A DNA stretch of 54,756 nucleotides from Bacteroidota bacterium. GTDB lineage: Bacteria; Bacteroidota; Bacteroidia; B-17B0; Aurantibacillaceae. Positions 34,760 to 43,656 of the stretch are shown piece by piece; position 1 is the stretch's first letter; each line of letters opens with the position of its first letter. The notes under the pieces were generated by a model, which worked only from the letters and a program-made list of their open reading frames with translations, did not search any database and had not been told where the DNA came from. The stretch is taken from contig JAHEYF010000023.1 of NCBI GenBank assembly GCA_023251755.1, forward strand, positions 1 through 54,756, in the 5' to 3' direction. The translations under genes were made by a program, and so were the position numbers.

Positions 34760-36082
34760 TTAATTTTTCATCAGTATTTTATTGTAGGCCGTATTTCCAA
34801 TAAATACCCTGACAAGGTGCAAACCTGTTTCCAGGTTGCTTATGTCTACCTGCTGGTTAATGGTTCCAGACACAAGTCCCGGGTTGCCCGCTAAGCTTAT
34901 TGTACCATAGGCATTGCGTATCTCGTATTTTATTTCTTTGTTGTCTACATCCTGTACTTGTATGGTAATTTGATTTTGTGCAGGATTGGGGAAAAGGTTA
35001 AAGCCGGGCGCGCTTTGTTTGTTTTTACTTAAACCGGGGCAAACAACGCTCAAATCGCGGTCGCTGCAATAGCCGGGGTAACAACAAAGTGCCTGCACAT
35101 TATAATTGGCGAGTGGGTTGTAGTTGCAGGCCATGGTATCGGTGCAGCCCAATACAACCAATGTTTTACAGGCGGTGTTATCGGTGCAGGGATAAATGGA
35201 GCTGTACTCAAGGTAATTGGGATCGGTACAACCACAGGCAGGCGGGTATTTAAGAAAACCTTTTGTGGTTTCATTGTAAGGAGACAGTACGGTTTTGCTG
35301 CTGTCGGCCACAAAATAACAGGGGTTGTTATTGGCATCAATTAATACGAGGTTGAGTTCGAACTTCAGCTGGCCTTTGGTAGTTAACTGGGCAATTAATA
35401 CCTGGTTGCTATCGGGTATAATCCCTTTTACACCTGTAACACAGGTTAGTTCAAATGTGTCCCTGATAAACTCAGTCCCGGTTTTAAGTGAACCAAAAAT
35501 TGTAGAATCATCTGTACCTGTTAATATGCCGTTGCTAAAATAGCTTACAGGCATATTATATATTACAGAATCCCGTCCATTGCCATCTTTAACAGTTAAG
35601 GCGGGACTTGCAGAAGGGTCAGCATTTACAAGCAAACCCTGTTGATTGTTTGTGCCACCAATAAAAGAGCCGTCAATGTCCTGCCCTTTTAAAATTCCAT
35701 GATAATATTTTTGTGGCGCCACCGTAACTTTTGCAGCCTGCCCCAAAGTGAGCCAGCTGTCTAAAGCTGTTGTATTTTTATTCAGGGTGTTTTTATTTAC
35801 ATCAATACCAAAGCTCTTCCCGTTTATGTGGTTGTAAAATGTGTCTGTACTCTCTATTTTAAACGTATGGAATTCATCAGCGTAAAGTTGCTTAAGTTTA
35901 TACCCGGGAGCCATATCAACATATATCCTGTATGTTACAGAACCGGGGGGCAAATTACCGGTTGGGTTGGCTGCATCATTGGCATCGGCAACATAATATT
36001 TTTCGACTATTATATTTTCGAGTTGTGCACGAATAAACGGGGGAAAAAACAAGAGGAAGAATACGGCTAAAAACTGTTTCAT
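34760..36082 (-). CDS. VEKYY-domain exoprotein with T9SS type A domain and Cys-rich GCTD module
   Basis: 440 residues, signal peptide 1-19 (FIRAQ). Residues about 21-265 are the VEKYY domain shared with four neighbours: LENIIVEKYYV, PPGSVTYRIYVDM(A)PGYK, LDSWLTLG, GILKGQDIDGS, then NQVLIAQLTTKGQLKFELNL. A Cys-rich insert (about 270-345) holds GCTDPNYLEYSS and GCTDTMACNYNPLAN, the Ca/disulfide-like GCTD motif seen in other Bacteroidota exoproteins. The sorting domain is at 362-440 (LFPNPAQNQ ... ETGLHLVRV). It lies between the TonB receptor and the FISUMP lipoprotein genes in the same direction, gaps 29 and 21 bases. No function is known for the domain. Confidence 0.82.
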   Translation of the reverse strand: MKQFLAVFFLLFFPPFIRAQLENIIVEKYYVADANDAANPTGNLPPGSVTYRIYVDMAPGYKLKQLYADEFHTFKIESTDTFYNHINGKSFGIDVNKNTLNKNTTALDSWLTLGQAAKVTVAPQKYYHGILKGQDIDGSFIGGTNNQQGLLVNADPSASPALTVKDGNGRDSVIYNMPVSYFSNGILTGTDDSTIFGSLKTGTEFIRDTFELTCVTGVKGIIPDSNQVLIAQLTTKGQLKFELNLVLIDANNNPCYFVADSSKTVLSPYNETTKGFLKYPPACGCTDPNYLEYSSIYPCTDNTACKTLVVLGCTDTMACNYNPLANYNVQALCCYPGYCSDRDLSVVCPGLSKNKQSAPGFNLFPNPAQNQITIQVQDVDNKEIKYEIRNAYGTISLAGNPGLVSGTINQQVDISNLETGLHLVRVFIGNTAYNKILMKN

Positions 36083-36111
36083 TTGAATTTGAATGTGTGC
36101 TTTAATATTTA

Positions 36112-39100
36112 TTATAGTTTGTAGGAGAAGCTGAGTAAATAATTGGCCCCGTACCTTATTTTATCATAATCAACCAACCAGCCATCGGCGTATTTATAGG
36201 AACGGCGGATGGGTGCATTGAGTATGTTGCGGGCAGTAAAACTTGTACTAAAATGTTTGCCGATGGATTTTGAAATTTTAAAGTCTATGAGGTGCCTTGG
36301 CAGGTCGTAGACATTGGGTATTTTATCGGCCAGGGCCTGGGAGGTAACAATGGCCAGCCTTGGGCCCTGTATGTTGTAACTAAGCGCAGCGGTAAAGCCG
36401 ATGCTATCGTTGTTATAAGCAAGAATGGTGTTAACAACGTAAGGGGCCTGACCAAACATGGGATGGGAGGTGTTGATGGTTTGTCCGGCATAGGTAGCAG
36501 AAGGCAACTGGCTGATGGATTTAATGAGGGACAGATTGGCCCGGAATTCAACGTTTTTAATGATGGATTTCCTGCCCTCAATTTCAATGCCTTTTACATT
36601 TGATTTTCCGGCATTTTGCCAGGTATATCCTTTTACATCGTCGAATACCAATTCGATGTGGTTGATAAAGTCTTTGTAGAATAAGCTGACTGAAAAGTTT
36701 TCACCTGAATTAAAATAATGTTCGTACTTCGCATCGTAATTGCTGATGTTTACCATTTTAAGGCCGGGGTTACCTGTTACCAATTGCCTCAGTTCGTAAT
36801 CGATTACCCAGAAGTTGGAAAGTTCACGGATGCTGGGACGTGCAACGGTTTGACTATAATTGAACCTGAGGTTAACCGGGGCATTTTCGCTTTGCTTAAG
36901 TTTGTAAATAAAGTTAGCGCTTGGCAATAGACTTTTTTGGTTAAAGTTTACAGCATCAAAGTTCCTGCGTTCGTCGCCTGCTTTGTATCCAAGTGAATCG
37001 AACAAATAAGAATCAGTAAATATTATGGCGTGTTCAAATCGTAAGCCACCTGTAAATCTGAGGGAGGGTATAAATGCATAATCGAGCATGGCAAAAGCGG
37101 CAGAAGTTGTACTGCTTCCGAGGAAATGGTCGGTAGGCAGGTTCTGGTTGGTAGTGTAAATGAGGTTGATCAGGTTTTTCCCATTTGTGTCCTGCTGAAT
37201 TGCAAACTGATCGAGGCCAAAGATTTCGTCTACGTTGTCGTTATCTAATTTTAACAATACTCCCCCATCGGTATTAATGGCGTAGTCATACAAATCATTT
37301 TTTTTGTTGTTGAACTGGTAAGCGCCGCCAATTTTTATTTTCCGTGTGAGGCCAGGTTTGTTATCAATAGGCATTTCGGCAGATGCATTTGAATCAAATA
37401 AGTTGTCGGATAAATACCTGTAGAAGCGGTGTATACCGGAGCCGGCTGTAGGCCCTATCTGGTACTGCTTTGAAACAGGGTCGTAGAGATAAGTTAAAAG
37501 TTTAAAATCGGGAGCACTGCTCCTGCCCTTTGTGTAAGAAGCATTTGCATCGATTTTTATTTTTGGGCCGGGGATGTAATGTTCGGATTTATACTGGTAA
37601 ACAATTTGCCTGCGCTGTTCGTAAAACTGGGCCCTGGTGATTTGGGTGTTCAAAAAATCGCTGGAATCAACGGCATCCCTTACATTGTTTACCCCGGTGA
37701 AGTTGGGCATAAACAGAAGTGAAAAGCTATGGTTGGGGCTTACTTTGTATGCAAGGTTCAACAGGGCACTCCAACCATTGGTTTCCTGACTTATACGTTG
37801 CCTCATTTTTGAATCAAGGGTGCCGTCAACACTATAGTTTGCAGTGGGCCTGTTGGAAGTTGAATTAGGGTCGTATTGCACCAGGTTCCCATAACGGAAA
37901 CCAATCAAAAAACCCAATGGCCGTTTGAATACATCAATCTGATTGCCCACACTAAAACTCTGGGTAAAATTCACAGGGGCTCTCCATTTAACGGTACTCC
38001 AGTTGTTGGCAAAGGATTGGCCTGATTTAGCTGCTCCTTCGTTTTTTGCAGTAAAGGCCATATTATAGGCATTTAACTGGTAGTTGTTTTTATATTGCGC
38101 ATCTGCTGCTGCATAAGCCGCAGGGTCGTCAAAAGCTGCTTTGCCCAAAAGACCAAGTTCAACAAGACCCATTTTGTAATAGGTGTTGGCATTGATGTCG
38201 TTGGACCAATCGTAACCCAATCCCATAGACTTGTAATAGTCACCCAGGCCCAGGGCCACCAATTCGTTGTACCTGGTAACGGAAGGGGAATAGAGTTTAA
38301 ACTCACTGTGGTCGTGAACCCTGAGGTCTTTATCATAGCCCAGCCAGTCGGTTGAGCTGCGCCGGGAACTCACTATTTCTTTAAAGGTACTTTGGTTGTT
38401 ATAGCCGAAGGAAGATTCAACATTCACAGACAGTTTATCGGGGTAGTCTTTAGTTTGCACTGAAAGGTAGGCCCCGGCCCAGTCACCGGGTAAATCGGGG
38501 CTTGCAGTTTTGGTCAGGACAATGTTGTCTACCAGGCTGGAAGGAAACATGTCTAAACGAATATTATTGGTATAGGGGTCGAGTGTTGGTATGCGTAATC
38601 CGTTCAAGGTTGTTTTTACATAACGGTCGCCAATACCCCTGACGGTAATAAAACCGGTGCTGCTGGTTGAAACACCTGGTACACGGGCAACCGCTGCTGC
38701 TACATTGGGATCGCCTGTTTTTTTTATGGTTCCGGCGCCAATAACATCTAAGGTGGTTGCTGAATTTAACTTCATTTTTTCAACAAAATTATCGCCACCG
38801 TGGTTTGCTTTGGCTACAACCTCTACCTCAATCATTTGTGTTGCGACGGATTTCAGGGAAAAGTTTTTTATGATGACCTGGTTCTTTATGGGTTTAATGG
38901 TTTCTTCAATTGTTTGGTAGCTGATGTATGAAACAACAAGCACCTGTGGAATTGAATCAGAAATTTTAAGTATGTAATTCCCATCCAGATCGGTAGCAGC
39001 TCCAACCCCTGGTTTTGATTTTAATACAATGGTGGCGCCAATGGCCGGATCGCCCACGTCATCTGTTACTTTGCCTCTTATGGTGCATTGCGAATATGAA

Positions 39101-39183
39101 ACAGAAGATATAAACACACAGGCAAGTACAAGGAAAAACAAGTTGTGTTTTACGTTGTATTTTCTAAAGCGAAGTAAGGTCAT
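36112..39183 (-). CDS. SusC-like TonB-dependent receptor
   Basis: 1023 residues. Signal peptide 1-31 (ISSVSYSQ), a carboxypeptidase-regulatory-like domain (33-115: IRGKVTDDVGDPAIGATI ... YISYQTIEETI), a plug domain (about 140-260) with RGIGDRYVKTTLNGLRIP and TKTASPDLPGDWAGAYLS, and a 22-strand-type barrel to the C-terminal LLSFSYKL. It imports an unknown ligand across the outer membrane with TonB energy. This receptor type is often encoded with a beta-helix exoprotein like the one at 50830. Two VEKYY genes precede it and one follows it, so the ligand or partner may be a VEKYY protein. A perfect hairpin with a GNRA loop lies just before its start codon. Confidence 0.92.
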   Translation of the reverse strand: MTLLRFRKYNVKHNLFFLVLACVFISSVSYSQCTIRGKVTDDVGDPAIGATIVLKSKPGVGAATDLDGNYILKISDSIPQVLVVSYISYQTIEETIKPIKNQVIIKNFSLKSVATQMIEVEVVAKANHGGDNFVEKMKLNSATTLDVIGAGTIKKTGDPNVAAAVARVPGVSTSSTGFITVRGIGDRYVKTTLNGLRIPTLDPYTNNIRLDMFPSSLVDNIVLTKTASPDLPGDWAGAYLSVQTKDYPDKLSVNVESSFGYNNQSTFKEIVSSRRSSTDWLGYDKDLRVHDHSEFKLYSPSVTRYNELVALGLGDYYKSMGLGYDWSNDINANTYYKMGLVELGLLGKAAFDDPAAYAAADAQYKNNYQLNAYNMAFTAKNEGAAKSGQSFANNWSTVKWRAPVNFTQSFSVGNQIDVFKRPLGFLIGFRYGNLVQYDPNSTSNRPTANYSVDGTLDSKMRQRISQETNGWSALLNLAYKVSPNHSFSLLFMPNFTGVNNVRDAVDSSDFLNTQITRAQFYEQRRQIVYQYKSEHYIPGPKIKIDANASYTKGRSSAPDFKLLTYLYDPVSKQYQIGPTAGSGIHRFYRYLSDNLFDSNASAEMPIDNKPGLTRKIKIGGAYQFNNKKNDLYDYAINTDGGVLLKLDNDNVDEIFGLDQFAIQQDTNGKNLINLIYTTNQNLPTDHFLGSSTTSAAFAMLDYAFIPSLRFTGGLRFEHAIIFTDSYLFDSLGYKAGDERRNFDAVNFNQKSLLPSANFIYKLKQSENAPVNLRFNYSQTVARPSIRELSNFWVIDYELRQLVTGNPGLKMVNISNYDAKYEHYFNSGENFSVSLFYKDFINHIELVFDDVKGYTWQNAGKSNVKGIEIEGRKSIIKNVEFRANLSLIKSISQLPSATYAGQTINTSHPMFGQAPYVVNTILAYNNDSIGFTAALSYNIQGPRLAIVTSQALADKIPNVYDLPRHLIDFKISKSIGKHFSTSFTARNILNAPIRRSYKYADGWLVDYDKIRYGANYLLSFSYKL

Positions 39184-39194
39184 GTCAATTTATG

Positions 39195-39216
39195 AATACC
39201 GGTTCGCACCGGTATT
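39195..39216 (-). promoter_or_regulatory. Hairpin with GCGA (GNRA) tetraloop in the TonB receptor leader
   Basis: AATACCGGT-GCGA-ACCGGTATT on the minus strand, a perfect 9-bp stem with a GNRA loop, ending 11 bases before the receptor's ATG. There is no T-run on the minus strand. A leader RNA element or processing site is likelier than a terminator. Confidence 0.75.
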
Positions 39217-39254
39217 TTTTATTTTTAGTTTTAATTTAAGTCCGGGAGCTATTT

Positions 39255-40373
39255 TCAGTTTTTAATTATTTTTTTATGGGTGCTCAAACCATCGCTTGTG
39301 AACTCAACAATGTATAAACCATTTGCTAAGGACGACACATCAATGTTTTCAACCTGTCTTTCTGCAATCTGCCCAAGGTTTTTCTGCATGATCACCTGTC
39401 CTTCGATGGAATAGATGGCATAGGAATTAACACCGTTGTATTTACCTGAAAACTGCAATGCAATTAAATCTTTTGCGGGATTTGGGAATACTTTAAATGA
39501 GGGCATAAAGGTGTTTGCTGCTGCAAATCCAACTGTTTGCGGATAAATAAGACTTGGCATGGATATTTCTCCCATTACAGGATTTTTGGCAACATAGTTT
39601 TCGGTGCCACCTGTAGGTGTTCCAACCTGGATATTGAGTTCAAAAGACAAGGCACCATCTGTTGTTATTTGTGCAATCAGGACTTTGTTATCAGCAGTAG
39701 GGCCTGTTGAACCATTGAGTGAAGCTATTGAACCAACTTTATTGACAACAGAATCGCCAACAATGCTTCCATCTCCAAAGGCATCGAGTTCATTTGTTAT
39801 ACCCACCAGGGTAACTGCCTGTGGGGAGCCGGCCATTAAACCATCCTGGGTAATTAAAGGGATACCTGCGGCAATGTTGTTATTTAATAAAACGCTATCG
39901 GTATTACCTGTTGTGGTAACGTTGTTAGACATCCCATTGTCGTCTGTTTTAAGTACTCCAAATTGTCCGTTGCAGGCGCCACCAACAGATACCCATGAAT
40001 CTAAGGCGAGCACATTGTTTTTGCAATTGTTCTTGGTCCAGGAAGGGCTAACACCACCGCCGGAATTATTGTAAAATTTTGTAGTGGTTCTGAATACCAT
40101 GGGGTGCTCCTTAAATGTGTTCACATCGTATTCAGCATACAATGCCTGAAATTTATATCCGGAAAGCATATCGGCATAAACCCTGTAAGTTACAGAACCC
40201 GCAGGAAGTGTGCCTGTGGTATACCCGGAACCGCTTAGGTCGGCATCGGCCGCTGTTGCATCTTCCACCCTTGAAACATAATATTTTTCAACTATTACTT
40301 GTTCGAGGCCATTTTGAGCCTGGATGAAAGTACCTGCTAAAGCGAAACACGAGCCGAGTAAAAATTTTTTCAT
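39255..40373 (-). CDS. VEKYY-domain exoprotein with T9SS type A domain
   Basis: 372 residues. Signal peptide 1-19 (AGTFIQAQ), then the VEKYY domain (about 21-270): LEQVIVEKYYVSRVEDA, LPAGSVTYRVYADMLSGYK, LDSWVSVGGA, GVLKTDDNG, NKVLIAQITTDGALSFELNIQ. The sorting domain is at about 296-372 (VFPNPAKDL ... SLANGLYIVEF). Very similar in protein and DNA to the next gene upstream (40398), so the two are a recent tandem duplication. It precedes the TonB receptor gene by 71 bases. Between VEKYY domain and tail is a short 'YPQTVGF' linker. No enzyme signature. Confidence 0.82.
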   Translation of the reverse strand: MKKFLLGSCFALAGTFIQAQNGLEQVIVEKYYVSRVEDATAADADLSGSGYTTGTLPAGSVTYRVYADMLSGYKFQALYAEYDVNTFKEHPMVFRTTTKFYNNSGGGVSPSWTKNNCKNNVLALDSWVSVGGACNGQFGVLKTDDNGMSNNVTTTGNTDSVLLNNNIAAGIPLITQDGLMAGSPQAVTLVGITNELDAFGDGSIVGDSVVNKVGSIASLNGSTGPTADNKVLIAQITTDGALSFELNIQVGTPTGGTENYVAKNPVMGEISMPSLIYPQTVGFAAANTFMPSFKVFPNPAKDLIALQFSGKYNGVNSYAIYSIEGQVIMQKNLGQIAERQVENIDVSSLANGLYIVEFTSDGLSTHKKIIKN

Positions 40374-40397
40374 GGTGATAATTTGTTAGTTGTTAAA

Positions 40398-41519
40398 TTA
40401 GTTTTTAATTATTTTATTGAATGATGTGAAGCCGTTGTTGGATAGTTCAATGATGTAGATGCCATTTGCCAATGAAGACAAGTCTACATGCTCTGTAGAT
40501 TTTTCTGTCTGGGGCCCGAACCTTTTACTTAGTATTACTTTTCCATCAATGCTGCGAATGGTGCAGATGTTGAAATTACTTTTAGAAGGACTTAATTCAA
40601 TGTTCAGTATATCGCTTACGGGATTCGGGTAAGCTTTAAAGACCTGCAGCGAAGAAGTCGGTTCTTGTTCCTGAATACCAATATATGTATAGCAGTCGAG
40701 GAGAATTTCATTCATGCCGGCATAAGGGTTCTGGGCAACATAGTTTTCTGTTCCACCCGAAGGTGTTCCAACCTGGAGGTTCAGGCTGAATGTTAAAACA
40801 CCGTCTGTTGTTAACTGGGCAATCAATACTTTATTATCACTTGCAGGCCCGGTAGACCCATTCAGAGAGGATATGGAGCCATCAATAATAAAAATCGAAT
40901 CGCCCGCAATACTTCCATCTCCAAATACATCCAGCTGATTTGTTATTCCAACCAGGGTAACAGCCTGAGGGGTGCCTGTTAATAAACCATCCTGGCTGAG
41001 TAAGGGAATACCTGCAGCACTATTGTTGTTTAATAAAACGCTGTCGCTGTTACCGGCTAATGTAACGTTGTTGGCTGTTCCGTTGTCGTCTGTTTTAAGT
41101 ACCCCGAATTGCCCGTTGGCAGCAGCTCCTACGCTCAACCAGGAATCTAAGGCGAGTACATTGTTTTTACAGCTGCTCTTGGTCCAGCTTGGGCTTGTGT
41201 TGCCGTTTGAATTGTTGTAAAACTTTGTAGTGGTTTTAAACCTTAAGGGGTGGTAATAGGTTTGGTTAACATCGTAGGAACCATAAAGCGCCTGAAATTT
41301 ATAACCAGGCAGCATATCGGCATAAATCCGGTAAGTAACAGAACCCGCAGGGAGTGTACCCGTGGTATAACCTGCATTACTAAGGTCGTCGTCGGCCGCA
41401 ATGGCGTCGGCTGCATTGGAAATATAATACTTTTCTATAACAACGCACTCAAGTCCATTTTGTGCATAAGCAGAAATGGAAGATATAAAAAGGCCAAGAC
41501 CCAGGAACATTTTTTTCAT
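40398..41519 (-). CDS. VEKYY-domain exoprotein with T9SS type A domain (tandem copy)
   Basis: 373 residues. Signal peptide 1-19 (SISAYAQ). VEKYY domain: LECVVIEKYYISNAADA, LPAGSVTYRIYADMLPGYK, ALDSWLSVGAAANGQFG, NKVLIAQLTTDGVLTFSLNLQ, ending QNPYAG. Sorting domain: AYPNPVSDI ... SLANGIYIIEL. Nearly collinear with the protein at 39255, with most differences in the first strand and the tail, the latter perhaps reflecting a different neighbour on the cell surface. It is 24 bases before that gene. Secretion is well supported; function unknown. Confidence 0.82.
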   Translation of the reverse strand: MKKMFLGLGLFISSISAYAQNGLECVVIEKYYISNAADAIAADDDLSNAGYTTGTLPAGSVTYRIYADMLPGYKFQALYGSYDVNQTYYHPLRFKTTTKFYNNSNGNTSPSWTKSSCKNNVLALDSWLSVGAAANGQFGVLKTDDNGTANNVTLAGNSDSVLLNNNSAAGIPLLSQDGLLTGTPQAVTLVGITNQLDVFGDGSIAGDSIFIIDGSISSLNGSTGPASDNKVLIAQLTTDGVLTFSLNLQVGTPSGGTENYVAQNPYAGMNEILLDCYTYIGIQEQEPTSSLQVFKAYPNPVSDILNIELSPSKSNFNICTIRSIDGKVILSKRFGPQTEKSTEHVDLSSLANGIYIIELSNNGFTSFNKIIKN

Positions 41520-41554
41520 CGTATTTATTTTAAACTGTTCATTTGATTATTTTA

Positions 41555-42346
41555 TTAATTGCTGCGGTAAATTAATCCTTCCAGTTTTTTTTCAGCACCT
41601 ATAGGATTTCTGGCTACCCATTGTTGTATTTTACCTGTTGCGGGTAAAAAAAGCTGGAGGTTGAGTTCGAAAGACAATTTACCATCGGTGGTGAGCTGGG
41701 CTATTAATACACGGTTATCGGCGGTTGATCCGGCCACGCCTCTTAAAGAAGCCCAGGAGCCATTGTCGCTTGAAAAGACAGAAGCGGTATTGGTTGAGTC
41801 CTGAAAAAAGTTCAGGTCAAGCCCAAAGCCAATGATGTTGGTAAAGGATTTACCGGCGATAAGCCCGTCGGCTTTGTCCAATTCTTTTCTTTTAATAATG
41901 GAAGCGTCTTTATCGTCCTGTTTAAGAATACCCAAATGAGATTTTGTTGCAAGGCCCAAAGTCACCCATGAATCAAGGGCAAGGGCATGTTCGTTAATCA
42001 TTTTATCGTCTATCTGATCCCCCGTTTTTTGTCCACCTGCTTTATCATTAAAAAAAGTTGTTGTTGTTTTAATCAGGAGTTGATGTCCGGGCACACCATA
42101 AACAGCCTGAAGAAAATAACCGGGTTTCATATCCACATAAATTCTGTAGGTTACGGCGTTCTTCGGTAAGATGCCCGTTGCTGTATCTTTAGTACCGGCT
42201 TTACCGGCGCTGTAATATTTTTCCACTATGATGCCTTCCAGGCCCAGGCTATCAGGCATATTCGATTTTTTTTCTACTTGTGCATAAACGGAAAAGCTAT
42301 TGATACAAAGGAAAATTACAGCGACTAAAAAGGAAAAATGTCTCAT
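41555..42346 (-). CDS. VEKYY-domain protein without sorting domain
   Basis: 263 residues. Signal peptide (NSFSVYAQ) but no T9SS sorting domain: the protein stops right after the VEKYY domain with NPIGAEKKLEGLIYRSN. Domain motifs: LEGIIVEKYYSAG, LPKNAVTYRIYVDMKPGYF, LALDSWVTLG, GILKQDDKDA, NRVLIAQLTTDGKLSFELNLQ. It is the first gene of the six-gene minus-strand run, so the tail was lost or never present; it would stay in the periplasm unless exported with a partner. It could be the periplasmic plug, chaperone or seed for the sorted paralogues. Confidence 0.8.
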   Translation of the reverse strand: MRHFSFLVAVIFLCINSFSVYAQVEKKSNMPDSLGLEGIIVEKYYSAGKAGTKDTATGILPKNAVTYRIYVDMKPGYFLQAVYGVPGHQLLIKTTTTFFNDKAGGQKTGDQIDDKMINEHALALDSWVTLGLATKSHLGILKQDDKDASIIKRKELDKADGLIAGKSFTNIIGFGLDLNFFQDSTNTASVFSSDNGSWASLRGVAGSTADNRVLIAQLTTDGKLSFELNLQLFLPATGKIQQWVARNPIGAEKKLEGLIYRSN

Positions 42347-42603
42347 TTGAAATTCAAAAACAAATCAAGTTTATAGGTATAAAGTCTGTTATTCAGAACG
42401 CACAAATCTCTGATAAAAAAGTGTAGTTAGTTTGCAGCAGCTATTATCAATATCTTAACTTTATGTTCATTCTTCATTAGAAAAAAGCTGAAAACCTTAA
42501 TGTAAATTTTACTTTTGATTTTAAACTTAACATAGAGAAAGGGGTAGTAGAGCTGGCGCAGATCACAGGTTCAAAACCTTGTTTAAACAAACTGCTGTGA
42601 GTT

Positions 42604-43644
42604 TTACTTTTGAATTTCACTTTTATCTACTTCAGCAGGTAAATTCTTTGCTACCGGAAAGTTTTTTATTTTTCCTGTGCAGATCAACGAAAATTCCAAA
42701 GCACCCATGCCCTTGTTGTATTGTTGCAGGTAAGAGGTAGTTACATCATAACTCATCCTGAAAAAATAATTTTTTTGTTTTAAACCGAGGTGAAGCACTA
42801 TAGCATCATTCTGTCTCCATGCAAAACCCAACATGGGTTCGTAATTGCTTGCAGGTAGTTTATAAAAACCAAGAATCCCTGTGTTCAATTCACTGGCATT
42901 GGCCTGGTTCATATACAATACCTGCGGCTGTATACGAAAGTCGTTTCTGATTGTAAAGTCGCAGCCACCATGCAGGGTAAAGCGTGCAGGTGTTGTACTT
43001 TTTGAACCAATTACTGCATCCTTCGGTTGGTTCAGGTGATAAATGGAAAAGCCTGCGAAAGGAGAGTATTTTTTATCCTTGTCTATGAACCTGTAATACA
43101 TTCCCATGTTGGCATCAAAATTGAAAAAACTTAGTTTCCTGAATTTTTCACCGCTGGGCAAATCTTCATCAAAACCACTGGGAGCTGAGGAGGAATATTG
43201 AGCATCGAATACAAAGTTCCCTGGGTTAAAACTTTTTTGCAAAAAACCCATTTGTAAACCAACAGATAAATTGTGGTGGTGGTTTTCATCGGCGTGCGTA
43301 ATTTTATAAGCACCAGCTACCATGAGGTTAAAAGTATTGAAGGAACCGCTTACTCCTTTGTTGTCAATTACAAACTGGCCGATGGAAAATTTCTTGTTCA
43401 GGGGCATGTCAAAACCAGCTGATACTGTTGCATAAGGCCCGCCCATGAGTTTATTCCATTGCTCGCGGTAATTGGCATTGGCCCTGATGTCCCAGTCTTC
43501 GTTCATGCGCTGGCCTGTTAAAGCCGGATTGAGGTACAGCGGGTTGGCATCGTATTGCGACAGGTGAAAGTCCTGGGCTACACCAAAGCCTGCAATGAAT
43601 ATAAAACCAATCGTTACAAATAGTATGTGAATTCTTGTTTGCAT
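42604..43644 (-). CDS. PorP/SprF-family outer-membrane protein
   Basis: 346 residues. Signal peptide 1-23 (AGFGVAQ), then HLSQYDANPLYLNPALTGQ, the hallmark start of the PorP/SprF family, and a beta-barrel body of about 12-14 strands (GGPYATVSAGFDMPL, YSPFAGFSIYHLNQP). The C-terminal 40 residues are extended. SprF-like members are needed for secretion of a partner protein that carries a type B sorting domain, as SprF is for SprB; the partner here is the PKD protein 12 bases upstream on the same strand. Located in the outer membrane. Confidence 0.93.
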   Translation of the reverse strand: MQTRIHILFVTIGFIFIAGFGVAQDFHLSQYDANPLYLNPALTGQRMNEDWDIRANANYREQWNKLMGGPYATVSAGFDMPLNKKFSIGQFVIDNKGVSGSFNTFNLMVAGAYKITHADENHHHNLSVGLQMGFLQKSFNPGNFVFDAQYSSSAPSGFDEDLPSGEKFRKLSFFNFDANMGMYYRFIDKDKKYSPFAGFSIYHLNQPKDAVIGSKSTTPARFTLHGGCDFTIRNDFRIQPQVLYMNQANASELNTGILGFYKLPASNYEPMLGFAWRQNDAIVLHLGLKQKNYFFRMSYDVTTSYLQQYNKGMGALEFSLICTGKIKNFPVAKNLPAEVDKSEIQK

Positions 43645-43656
43645 CTGTATTTTATT

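Noticed and set aside
42538..42600. tRNA-like stretch with GGTTCAAAACC
   Set aside because: Only a T-arm-like string is present; no acceptor stem, D-arm or anticodon arm can be folded around it on either strand.
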